The position numbers and the translations under genes are program-made. Source: CAZJHD01 sp964545855 (GTDB lineage: Bacteria > Planctomycetota > UBA1135 > JACQFD01). From it: a DNA stretch of 6,182 nucleotides. Shown here piece by piece: positions 1-6,133 of this stretch (positions are counted from its first letter, which is position 1; each line of letters starts with the position of its first letter). Under the pieces are notes generated by a model. It was not told the DNA's origin, did not search any database, and saw nothing but the letters and a program-made list of their open reading frames with translations. Location of the stretch: the NCBI GenBank assembly GCA_964545855.1, contig CAZJHD010000110.1, positions 1-6,182 of the forward strand, written 5' to 3'.

Positions 1-84
1 GGGGTCAGACCCTTTTCTCTCGGTCTCCACTCGCGGCGCGCACGCGCGCCGCGAGAGGAGAGCGAGAGAAATGGGTCTGACCCC
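1..84. repeat. 84-bp near-perfect palindrome with GGGGTCAGACCC ends (REP/MITE-like)
   Basis: The stretch reads GGGGTCAGACCC at positions 1-12 and its exact reverse complement at 73-84, and the symmetry continues to the centre. Base i pairs with base 85-i in 38 of 42 positions. Mismatches are only at 13/72, 23/62, 29/56 and the central pair 42/43. The inner arms carry CT-rich/GA-rich tracts (14-22 and 63-71) and a GC-only core around 31-54. As single strand it could fold into one long hairpin. From memory, GGGGTCAGACCC-type ends recur in many bacterial genomes as short dispersed elements moved by REP-associated Y1 (IS200-like) transposases. No transposase is present here, so that link is inference. 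The element begins at the first base of the window and may extend to the left. It does not look like an ordinary terminator: the arms are too long and no T-run follows the hairpin. Confidence 0.85.
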
Positions 85-168
85 ATTCCCGGGACGATCC
101 TCGCCGCCGACGGCGCGCGCCATTTCCCCGGGAGGCGCGGACCGTCGCACACGGCACGATCCGCCGCC

Positions 169-175
169 GAGGTGA
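169..175 (+). promoter_or_regulatory. Shine-Dalgarno site that sets the amine oxidase start
   Basis: GAGGTGA lies eight bases before the ATG at 184. An in-frame GTG at 172 sits inside this motif and would have no ribosome binding site of its own, so ATG 184 is the preferred start. Confidence 0.7.
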
Positions 176-183
176 CCTCCCGC

Positions 184-2232
184 ATGGACTCCCGTCTCAT
201 CGCCCGACTCCGCTCCGTCGTTCTCGCCGCGCCCGTCGCGCTCCTCGCCGCCTGCGCCGCGGTCTCCTCCGCCGCCGACCGTCCGGCGGCTCCGCGCCAT
301 CTGCTCGATCCCCTCGACGCGGCGGAGATCCATGCGGCCGCCGCGACGATCCGCGCGGCGCGCGGCGGAGGAGCGTCGCTCCGCTTCTCGTCCATCGCCC
401 TCGAGGAGCCGACGAAGGAGTCGCTCGCGGCCCACGCCGCCGGCGGACCGGCGCCGCGGCGCATCGCGCTCGCGGTCCTGCGCGACGTCGCGGCGCACGC
501 CACGGCGGAGGCGCGCGTCGACGTCTCCGCGAGGACGCTCCTCGCCTGGACCGACCGGCCCGGCGCGCAGGTGCCGCTCCTCGACGAGGAGTACGAGGCC
601 GTGCGCGAGCTCCTCGCCGCGGACGAAGGCTGGAGGGCCGCGATCGCGAGACGGGGGATCCCCGACCTCGCCGCCGTCCACGTCGACGTCTGGGCGCCCG
701 GCGTGCCGCCTCCCTCGGCGCCGCCCGGCGCGCGCATCGCGCGCGGGATCGCCTTCCACGCGGCCGACGCGAAGAACCCCTACGGCAGCCCCATCGAGGG
801 TCTCGTCGCCGTGGTCGACCTCGACGCGCGGCGCGTCGTCGAGGTCCACGACGCGGGGCCGCGCCCGCTCGCGCCGCGCTCGCAGGACCTCGACGCAGCA
901 CACCTCGCGCCGCTCCGTCTGCCGGCCGCGCCGCTCCGCATCACGCAGCCGGACGGGCCCGGCTTCCGCATCGACGGCCATCGCGTCCGCTGGGAGGGCT
1001 GGAGCTTCCGCGTCTCCCTCCATCCGCGCGAAGGGCTCGTCCTCCACGACGTCGCCTGGGAGGGCACGGCCGGCGACGCCCGCCGCGGGCGCTCGATCCT
1101 CCACCGCGCGTCGCTCTCGGAGATGGTCGTTCCCTACGGAGATCCCGATCCGGTCTGGTCGTGGCGGAGCGCCTTCGACGAGGGCGAGTACCTGCTGGGC
1201 CGCATCGCGAACGAGCTGGAGCCGGGCCGCGACGCGCCGGAGAACGCCGTCTTCCTCGATGCGGTCGTCGCCGGCGAGGACGGCGCGGCCCGCACCATCG
1301 CCAACGCCATCACGCTCTGGGAGCGCGACGGCGGTCTCCTCTGGAAGCACCTGGAGGAGCGCACGGGCATCGCCGAGACGCGGCGCGCGCGAGACCTCGT
1401 CGTCGGCTTCGCCGTCACGGTCGGCAACTACGACTACGGCTTCTCCTGGATCTTCCATCAGGACGGCAGCCTCGCCTTCGACACGACCCTCACGGGGATC
1501 CTCCTCGCCAAGGGCGCCGACGGCGCCCGCTGCGAGGCCTGCGACGACCTCGTGGCGGGGCGCGACGCCTCGACGGGTCCGCGCGTCGACCGCTTCGGCA
1601 CCGTCGTGTCGCCGGGCATCGTCGCGCCGAACCATCAGCACTTCGTCGCCCTGCGTCTCGACTTCGACGTCGACGGCGTCGAGAACAGCGTCGCCGAGCT
1701 CGACGTCGCGGCCGTGCCGGCGCCCGCGGGGAGCCCGCCGGGGAACGGCTTCGCCGAGGAGGAGACGCTCCTGCGCACGGAGCGCGCCGCGCGGCGCGAC
1801 CTCGACCTCGCGCGCCACCGCCGCTGGAAGGTGTTCCATCCCGGCAAGCGCAACGCGATCGGCCACCTTCCCGGCTACATGCTCGTCCCCGGCGAGAACG
1901 GCGTCGCCTACTTCGCGCCCGGCTCCGAGCAGCGCCGCCGCGCCGGCTTCGTCGATCACCACCTCTGGGTCACGCGCCACCGCGAGGGCGAGCTCTACGC
2001 CGCGGGCGACTACCCCCATCAGCGCCTCACGCCCGACGGGCTCCCGGTCTGGAGCGAGGACGACGAGCCGCTCGTCGCGACCGATGTCGTCCTGTGGTAC
2101 GTCCTCGGCGTGACGCACATCCCGCGCCCCGAGGAGTGGCCGATCATGCCGGCCGCGCACGCGGGGCTTCGGCTCGTGCCGATGGGTTTCTTCGAGCGGA
2201 GCCCCGCGCTGTCGGTGCCGGACGCGAGATGA
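184..2232 (+). CDS. Copper-containing primary-amine oxidase (TPQ cofactor), exported, possible lipoprotein
   Basis: This enzyme oxidatively deaminates primary amines to aldehyde, ammonia and hydrogen peroxide, using copper and a topaquinone made from its own tyrosine. The ATG start gives 682 aa. Residues 1-30 form a signal peptide; LLAAC puts a lipobox cysteine at 24, so the protein may be lipid-anchored outside the inner membrane. Domains N2/N3 span about 36-225 and the catalytic domain about 250-682. Visible key residues are Y318 (PYGDP), the catalytic base D332 (FDEGEY), the TPQ precursor Y416 in NYDY, copper ligands H484 and H486 (NHQH) and H645 (THIPR). Spacings D332-Y416 (84) and H486-H645 (159) equal those of the Arthrobacter enzyme (D298, Y382, H431/H433, H592). 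The Y416-to-H484 loop is 19 residues longer and holds C450 and C453. There is no N-terminal D1 domain like that of E. coli TynA. The substrate cannot be told from sequence. The family is very secure; the lipoprotein state is moderate. Confidence 0.96.
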   Translation: MDSRLIARLRSVVLAAPVALLAACAAVSSAADRPAAPRHLLDPLDAAEIHAAAATIRAARGGGASLRFSSIALEEPTKESLAAHAAGGPAPRRIALAVLRDVAAHATAEARVDVSARTLLAWTDRPGAQVPLLDEEYEAVRELLAADEGWRAAIARRGIPDLAAVHVDVWAPGVPPPSAPPGARIARGIAFHAADAKNPYGSPIEGLVAVVDLDARRVVEVHDAGPRPLAPRSQDLDAAHLAPLRLPAAPLRITQPDGPGFRIDGHRVRWEGWSFRVSLHPREGLVLHDVAWEGTAGDARRGRSILHRASLSEMVVPYGDPDPVWSWRSAFDEGEYLLGRIANELEPGRDAPENAVFLDAVVAGEDGAARTIANAITLWERDGGLLWKHLEERTGIAETRRARDLVVGFAVTVGNYDYGFSWIFHQDGSLAFDTTLTGILLAKGADGARCEACDDLVAGRDASTGPRVDRFGTVVSPGIVAPNHQHFVALRLDFDVDGVENSVAELDVAAVPAPAGSPPGNGFAEEETLLRTERAARRDLDLARHRRWKVFHPGKRNAIGHLPGYMLVPGENGVAYFAPGSEQRRRAGFVDHHLWVTRHREGELYAAGDYPHQRLTPDGLPVWSEDDEPLVATDVVLWYVLGVTHIPRPEEWPIMPAAHAGLRLVPMGFFERSPALSVPDAR

Positions 2233-2247
2233 CGTCACGACGGAGGC

Positions 2248-3510
2248 TCACTTCTCCGCCGCCGGCAGCGCGTCGAGGATCGCGCGGGCGCCGAGCACGA
2301 TCTCGCTCATCGACGTCGTTCGCGCGCGGACGCGCGCGAGGTCGAGGATCTCCTGCACCGGCGGCCGGCCGTCGAGGCCGAGCTGGTGGAAGACCCTCCA
2401 CCACGCGCGCTTCCAGGAGCCGAAGCGAGAGCGCAGCTCGACCTGCACCGGCAGGAACTCCGGATCGCTCTCCGCCATCGCATTGAACCGCCGGAGGCCC
2501 GCGGCCACCTCGCGCCCCTCGGCCTGCACGGCGTCGGCGATCTCCGGCGCGACGCCGATCAAGTGCGCCACGGCGGCGAGGGCCAGCTCGCGGTGGCTGC
2601 TCTCGGTCGAGTCGATCAGCCGCGCGAGATCGGCCGGCCGCTCCTCGACGATCGAGCGCACGGCCTGGACGCGGGCTTCGGAGGTGCCGTCGCCGAGGTG
2701 CGCGAGCCATTCCTCCAGGGGCGCGTCGTGCGCGATCGCCGCGAGCTCCTCCTCCTCGGTCCGGTCCGGCTCCGGAGCCGGAGCGTCGGGCGGCGCGACC
2801 TTCTGCACGCGGAAGCGCATGCGGTACCGCTGCTCTGCGGGCGGCTCGGGCTTGCCCACGTCCCAGCCCGAGAGGACCCAGTCGCTCCACTCCAGATCGC
2901 TCCGACTCGGATGACTTCGGAGCGGCAGGGAGAAGAGCGCGTCGTGCGACGTGTCGAAGAAGGCACGCAGGTACTTCGTCGACGCGCTCGTGTCGAGCGG
3001 CACGGTTCCCTCGACGATCCACCGGCCGCCGTCCTCCCTCGCACGGCCGGCGTGCAGCGTGCCGGAGGGCTGGCGGCCGCCGCCCGGCAGCTGGACCGCC
3101 GTGTACAGCGCGCGGCTCTCGAACGTCCCGGGATCGGGGAAGCCCTCGGGGCAGCGGATCTCCACGGCGATCTCGAGATCGCACCCGTCGATCGTCGGCG
3201 CGAGGTCGGCGGCGAGACGGCAGAGCAGCGTCGCGACGGCGGCGATGGCGAGCACCGCGCCGACGCCCGCGCCGAGACCCTTCAGGAAGGTCGGGGCCGC
3301 GCCCGCGGCCACCATGCGCGCGGCGACGAGTCCGACGACGAACCCGGCGATGCCGCCCAGCAGCGCGACGCCGACCACGGCGAAGCCCGCCTTCCCCTCG
3401 AAGCTCGAGACGCGGTACCAGCCGACGCACAGGTTCATGAGGAACCCGCCGCACAGGAGGCCGAGGGCGCCGGTGAGGAGCGCCGTGAGCAGCGTGAGTC
3501 CCCAGGTCAT
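2248..3510 (-). CDS. Uncharacterised membrane protein: three membrane segments, beta-rich domain and helical C-terminal domain
   Basis: I cannot name this 420-aa protein. Three hydrophobic segments lie at about 4-28, 42-66 and 77-99. A probably beta-rich region follows at about 108-236, with C110 and C120 near its start and a conserved-looking WSDWVLSGW at 208-216. An acidic, proline-rich linker (about 238-256) leads to a helical region at 257-420 that resembles HEAT-type or tetratricopeptide-like packing, with RFNAMAESDPEF at 341-352. The ATG overlaps the stop of the upstream 88-aa gene as ATGA, which fixes the start against a longer in-frame reading up to about 3942. GAGGA lies 12 bases upstream, a slightly long spacing that fits translational coupling. 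An odd number of membrane segments would put the C-terminal domains on the opposite side from the N-terminus; the side is not clear. This is the last gene of a three-gene membrane set. Function is unknown. Confidence 0.88.
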   Translation of the reverse strand: MTWGLTLLTALLTGALGLLCGGFLMNLCVGWYRVSSFEGKAGFAVVGVALLGGIAGFVVGLVAARMVAAGAAPTFLKGLGAGVGAVLAIAAVATLLCRLAADLAPTIDGCDLEIAVEIRCPEGFPDPGTFESRALYTAVQLPGGGRQPSGTLHAGRAREDGGRWIVEGTVPLDTSASTKYLRAFFDTSHDALFSLPLRSHPSRSDLEWSDWVLSGWDVGKPEPPAEQRYRMRFRVQKVAPPDAPAPEPDRTEEEELAAIAHDAPLEEWLAHLGDGTSEARVQAVRSIVEERPADLARLIDSTESSHRELALAAVAHLIGVAPEIADAVQAEGREVAAGLRRFNAMAESDPEFLPVQVELRSRFGSWKRAWWRVFHQLGLDGRPPVQEILDLARVRARTTSMSEIVLGARAILDALPAAEK

Positions 3511-3773
3511 GGTGCGCGGTGTCCTCGCGTCATTCGGTGAGCCAACGAGGGAACGGTGGCGCGTCCCAGCCGAGCGTTCGCCAGGCGCACCGGGCTCTGG
3601 GGCAGGGCGACGATCGCGAGGAAGCCGGCGAGGAACACGATCGGCTCCAGCGACACGCCCGATCGTCTCATCACGACGCCGAGCAGCACGAGGATGCCCA
3701 CCGTGATGAGGAGGAAGCACAGCACCGCCGCGCGCGCGCCGTCCTCCCGGAGTCCATCGAGCCGTCGCGGCAC
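3507..3773 (-). CDS. Small membrane protein, two predicted membrane segments (88 aa)
   Basis: I do not recognise this family. The 88-aa product has hydrophobic segments at about 15-34 (starting AVLCFLLITVG) and 43-58 (EPIVFLAGFLAIVALP). A short basic loop (MRRSG) lies between them, and the tail from 62 on is arginine-rich. That pattern suggests a small inner-membrane hairpin with both ends in the cytoplasm. The start is GTG at 3773. GAGG, formed on the stop codon of the upstream gene, lies seven bases before it. The stop TGA shares bases with the ATG of the 420-aa gene (ATGA), so translation of the two is probably coupled. No catalytic or binding motif is visible. Its reality rests on the ribosome binding site, the stop/start overlap and the clear membrane segments. 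Confidence 0.75.
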   Translation of the reverse strand: MPRRLDGLREDGARAAVLCFLLITVGILVLLGVVMRRSGVSLEPIVFLAGFLAIVALPQSPVRLANARLGRATVPSLAHRMTRGHRAP

Positions 3774-3782
3774 GTCGTGGCC

Positions 3783-4190
3783 TCAGGGATGACTGGCGCG
3801 CACGAAGAGGAACCAGCTTGCGATGGCGCCGACGATCCAGACGAGGCCACCGAGCATCGTGGCGTACATCAGCACGCCCAGCAGGCCCGAGTCGCGGCCT
3901 GCCTCCGGGTACCTGATCCCCTCGCAGGCGACGACGGCGCATGCGATCACGCCGACGGCGGCCGTGACGGCGAGACGCGCGAAGAGGATGCCCTTGTGGG
4001 CGCCCGGCACCGCGAGGAAGCCGAAGGCGAGCGCGACGCCGGCGCTCGCCGCGACGTAGACGGCTGCTTGCAGCGTCGCGTTGCCCGACTCGCTCGGGGG
4101 ATCGTTGCGCGATGCGAGCCAGCGGAAGCCCATGTAGAGCGCGAGCCAGTAGAGCTCGGGCCCGAGGAGCACGGTGAGGAGGATCTTCAA
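3783..4190 (-). CDS. Membrane protein, four predicted membrane segments (135 aa)
   Basis: No family is recognised. The product has four hydrophobic segments, at about 2-25, 38-58, 66-90 and 103-130. Loops are short, and the polar loop after segment 1 reads ASRNDPPSES. No enzyme motif is seen. The start is uncertain. TTG at 4190 gives a natural membrane-protein N-terminus (MKILLTVLLG), has AGGG six bases upstream, and is preferred. TTG at 4217 would add nine mostly Ala/Pro/Arg residues (144 aa); its nearest good Shine-Dalgarno (AAGGAG) is 16 bases away, too far. No ATG lies near the N-terminus. The stop is 9 bp before the GTG of the 88-aa gene, and its TGA is part of that gene's Shine-Dalgarno. 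This is the first gene of the membrane trio. Confidence 0.78.
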   Translation of the reverse strand: MKILLTVLLGPELYWLALYMGFRWLASRNDPPSESGNATLQAAVYVAASAGVALAFGFLAVPGAHKGILFARLAVTAAVGVIACAVVACEGIRYPEAGRDSGLLGVLMYATMLGGLVWIVGAIASWFLFVRASHP

Positions 4191-4362
4191 GCGGCGCCCT
4201 GCGGCGGGCGGCGCCAACCTTCGGGCGTGTCGTCTCCTTGGGCGAGGGAGCGGCTCATGCGCGCCACGGGGTCGGGGTTCGGCGTCGCGTGGTCCAAGGG
4301 GGCGCGCAACGGTACCGCCGTCGCGAGGAATCGCGGAGGTTCTGCATCGAGCAGGGGGCTCT

Positions 4363-4635
4363 CTACAACTCGGGCGCGATGCTCTGGGCGGCGTCCTCCG
4401 AGGTGCGGACCGGAACGACCTCGAAGTCGACGAGGTCCTCCCAGTGGCGCGTCCACTCCGCGAGGGCGGCCTCGTCGTCGGCCTCCATCACCTGGAAGCA
4501 GCGGCGGAACGGGAGGTCGACCCAGCTCGCGACGTAGCGCACGCCCTCGGGCGCCATGCGCCCGCGATCGCGGAAGCGGCGGTACACCGGAACGGCGCCT
4601 CCCGGCGGGTAGCGCTCGATCACCATGAAGAGCAT
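4363..4635 (-). CDS. DUF3303-like small protein (90 aa)
   Basis: The protein matches the pattern I know for DUF3303 proteins: a short N-terminal strand (MLFMVIERY), then FRDRGRMAPEG at 21-31 and YVASWVD at 34-40. RCFQVMEADD follows at 45-54 and HWEDLVDFEVVPV at 64-76. The order strand, helix, strand, strand, helix, strand suggests a small ferredoxin-like alpha/beta fold that probably dimerises. No catalytic function is established for the family. There is no signal peptide, so it is expected in the cytoplasm. ATG 4635 gives the typical family N-terminus. A 25-residue in-frame extension to ATG 4710 is arginine-rich and unlike the family. The Shine-Dalgarno is weak (GAAGA, eight bases upstream). 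The gene is separate from its neighbours: 181 bp lie before it and about 172 bp after it. The family call is from memory of the motif and fairly confident. Confidence 0.85.
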   Translation of the reverse strand: MLFMVIERYPPGGAVPVYRRFRDRGRMAPEGVRYVASWVDLPFRRCFQVMEADDEAALAEWTRHWEDLVDFEVVPVRTSEDAAQSIAPEL

Positions 4636-4816
4636 CGCGAGAGTCTTCGGCGGGCGGTTCGAACGGACATCGACTTGTCGCCGCCGCGGCGCTCGATGGC
4701 GGCGATGCATCGGCGAAGGGCATCGGTGGCGACCACTGCGGTCGACACTCCCATGGCGATGCGAAAGGCCGAGGGAGCCACGGCCATGGGGTAGCTCGAC
4801 CGTGCTCCGCAGCGCG

Positions 4817-5746
4817 CTACAGGCGTTCCGGGATGGCGACCGGATCGATGACCTCCGCGACGCCCTGCTCGAAAGCCCCGCCTCGGGCGCCCTCGAGCGC
4901 GTGCTTGTAGCCGTGCAGGAACTGGTTGTCGAGCGAGCAGCCGCCGGCGTACGCGTTCGGCGTGCCGTCCGTCGTGTCGTTGTTGCACGCGCGCGCGTTC
5001 CCGTCTCCGAGGCTTACGAGCCAGTGGCCGTTCCACCGGATGGGGTTGTCGACGAAGAGGTGAACGATGTGGCCGCGGGGGACTCGCGGCAGCCGGTCCG
5101 ACGGGCCGAAGCGCCGGTCGCCGTTCCAGATCACGCGGGCGGGACCGAATGCCTCCCGCAGGGTCTGCTGGTTGCACGCTCCCGAGTGCCGCATGTACCA
5201 GCGGTAGGACGCGAGCCCGCTCTTGAACAGCCATGTCATCACGGAGCCGTAGCAGCTTCTGAGGCCCGGGAAGGGATCCCGGTCGCGCGTGAACGTCAGG
5301 TCGGGGTGGCCTCCGTTCGGCGGTCCGTTGGCGGCCTCCGCCAGGTCCGCGGCGCCGTTCGAGGTCACGCAGAACGAGCGGATGCCTTCGACGATCTCCG
5401 CCTCGGTCCGGTGGCGCCAGTGCGCCAGGCTGTCGTTCTTCCAGTTGCGCGTCAGGAAGTCGTGCGGTTGCCGAGCGCCTCCAACGAGCGTCAGTCGCGA
5501 CCAGAGACTGGAGAAGTACACCCGCTGGCACAGCAGCAGCGCCCGCAGCGCCTTTCGCTTCCTCGTGTTCTCGGCGTATTGCGGATCGTCGTTGCCGTCG
5601 GCCCGTGCGCCCAGGGAGATGGACCTCCCGACCGGGAGCCGATGAAAACGGTTCACGGTCGCTTGGATGTGGCGCGCGAGATCGCCTTCGCCGAGGTCGT
5701 GGAGGTAATCGAGCGCTTCCTGGATGCGCTGGAACCAGAGCTTCAT
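4817..5746 (-). CDS. Uncharacterised protein with a divergent NlpC/P60-like (papain-like) cysteine hydrolase domain
   Basis: No named family is recognised for this 309-aa protein. Residues 1-125 look helical and mostly soluble. From about 160 on, the order of motifs resembles NlpC/P60-type hydrolases. SCYGSVMTWLFKSGLAS (164-180) recalls the DCSGFV nucleophile helix. PRGHIVHLFVDN (223-234) recalls the PGDIVFF strand. GHWLVSLGDGNARACNN (240-256) recalls the HVGIYLGDG strand. Candidate catalytic residues are C165 and H241, with N255 or N256 as the polar third. Such enzymes cut peptidoglycan peptides or act as amidases or acyltransferases; the substrate here is unknown. Six cysteines (73, 126, 165, 191, 254, 270) are present. 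No signal peptide or membrane segment is seen, so any extracellular target needs another export route. ATG 5746 has AAGAGG six bases upstream. The in-frame extension to 5962 is Arg/Pro-rich and looks non-coding. Codon use is less GC3-saturated than in the amine oxidase. The gene is likely real; the fold is inferred. Confidence 0.85.
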   Translation of the reverse strand: MKLWFQRIQEALDYLHDLGEGDLARHIQATVNRFHRLPVGRSISLGARADGNDDPQYAENTRKRKALRALLLCQRVYFSSLWSRLTLVGGARQPHDFLTRNWKNDSLAHWRHRTEAEIVEGIRSFCVTSNGAADLAEAANGPPNGGHPDLTFTRDRDPFPGLRSCYGSVMTWLFKSGLASYRWYMRHSGACNQQTLREAFGPARVIWNGDRRFGPSDRLPRVPRGHIVHLFVDNPIRWNGHWLVSLGDGNARACNNDTTDGTPNAYAGGCSLDNQFLHGYKHALEGARGGAFEQGVAEVIDPVAIPERL

Positions 5747-5752
5747 GCGAGG

Positions 5753-5758
5753 CCTCTT
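5753..5758 (-). promoter_or_regulatory. Shine-Dalgarno site that sets the start of the hydrolase-like gene
   Basis: AAGAGG on the minus strand lies six bases before ATG 5746. It supports this start over in-frame codons further upstream (to 5962), whose translation is low-complexity Arg/Pro. Confidence 0.6.
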
Positions 5759-5823
5759 GGGCGGATCTCGCCCCGGGACGGACGGGACTGAGGGAAGCGG
5801 AACCCTCTCGTGCGGCTCCTCGT

Positions 5824-5842
5824 GCGAACGGATTCGGTTCGC
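5824..5842. promoter_or_regulatory. Inverted repeat GCGAAC-N7-GTTCGC, possible operator
   Basis: Two perfect 6-bp arms are separated by seven bases. They lie 78 bases upstream of the start codon of the hydrolase-like gene. The size and spacing suit a dimeric regulator or a short RNA hairpin in the leader. Chance occurrence in GC-rich DNA is quite possible. Confidence 0.25.
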
Positions 5843-6133
5843 CGGCGCGCGCCGACGCGTGGGACCGCAGAGCGCGTCGTCGGCGGAGCGGAGCGGGCGA
5901 TCGAGCCGCGCATGCGCAGCCGTGCGTCTTGCAGAGCCCGCTCGCAGGTCACGGAGAGACACCGCGTTTGCGTCTCGTGAGGAACATGGAGCATCGAGTC
6001 GCGGCGATGGGTCCGAGTCGATGTATGGCCGCGCGGATCGTCTTCGTGGGGCCGAGGGGCGTCAAGGCGGCGGATACTGGCTCCGATTTCGTCACTGGAT
6101 GGAGCGTTCGATAGGGGCTCGATCTCGTCGCGC

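Larger units (their letters stand above)
5747..6133. other. Gene-free stretch upstream of the hydrolase-like gene
   Basis: I see no convincing gene in these 387 bp. The open frames on both strands translate to arginine/proline-rich sequence without domains. The stretch holds a dyad at 5824-5842 and small perfect GC palindromes at 5843-5854 and 5908-5917. One weak minus-strand promoter-like pair is present: TTGACG at 6060-6065, a 17-bp spacer, then GACGAT at 6037-6042 (three of six consensus matches in the -10). It would leave a leader of nearly 290 bases, so I do not call it as a promoter. The region probably carries the promoter of the hydrolase-like gene. Confidence 0.6.

Noticed and set aside
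1..84. Palindrome as a CRISPR repeat or intrinsic terminator
   Set aside because: There is only one unit with no spacers, and no T-run follows the hairpin on either strand.
332..2113. Long plus-strand frame overlapping the amine oxidase, 593 codons
   Set aside because: It translates to Arg/Ser/Pro/Thr-rich low-complexity sequence, a typical shadow of a GC3-saturated gene. The amine oxidase in the other frame has all family motifs.
3511..3942. N-terminal extension of the 420-aa membrane protein to 3942
   Set aside because: It would overlap the 88-aa and 135-aa genes almost entirely. ATG 3510 with the ATGA overlap is the natural start.
3519..4628. Plus-strand open frame of about 369 codons rich in Glu, His, Arg and Asp
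   Set aside because: It lies opposite the membrane genes and mirrors their hydrophobic codons as charged residues. It has no domain and no good ribosome binding site.
4620..4787. 55-codon minus-strand frame (MAVAPSAFRIAMG start) between the hydrolase-like gene and the DUF3303 gene
   Set aside because: The first 40 codons look moderately coding-like, but no ribosome binding site is present. The end turns Arg/Ser-rich and overlaps the DUF3303 start. The support is too weak to call.
4625..5791. Plus-strand open frame of 388 codons opposite the hydrolase-like gene
   Set aside because: It is Val/Arg/Ala-rich without motifs. The minus-strand frame has a Shine-Dalgarno, varied composition and recognisable hydrolase-like motifs.
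5747..5962. 72-residue N-terminal extension of the hydrolase-like protein
   Set aside because: The translation is Arg/Pro-rich without structure, and the internal ATG 5746 has a well-placed AAGAGG.
6037..6065. TTGACG-N17-GACGAT as a sigma-70 promoter
   Set aside because: The -10 element has only three consensus matches, and the site is almost 300 bases from the nearest start codon. This is easily chance.
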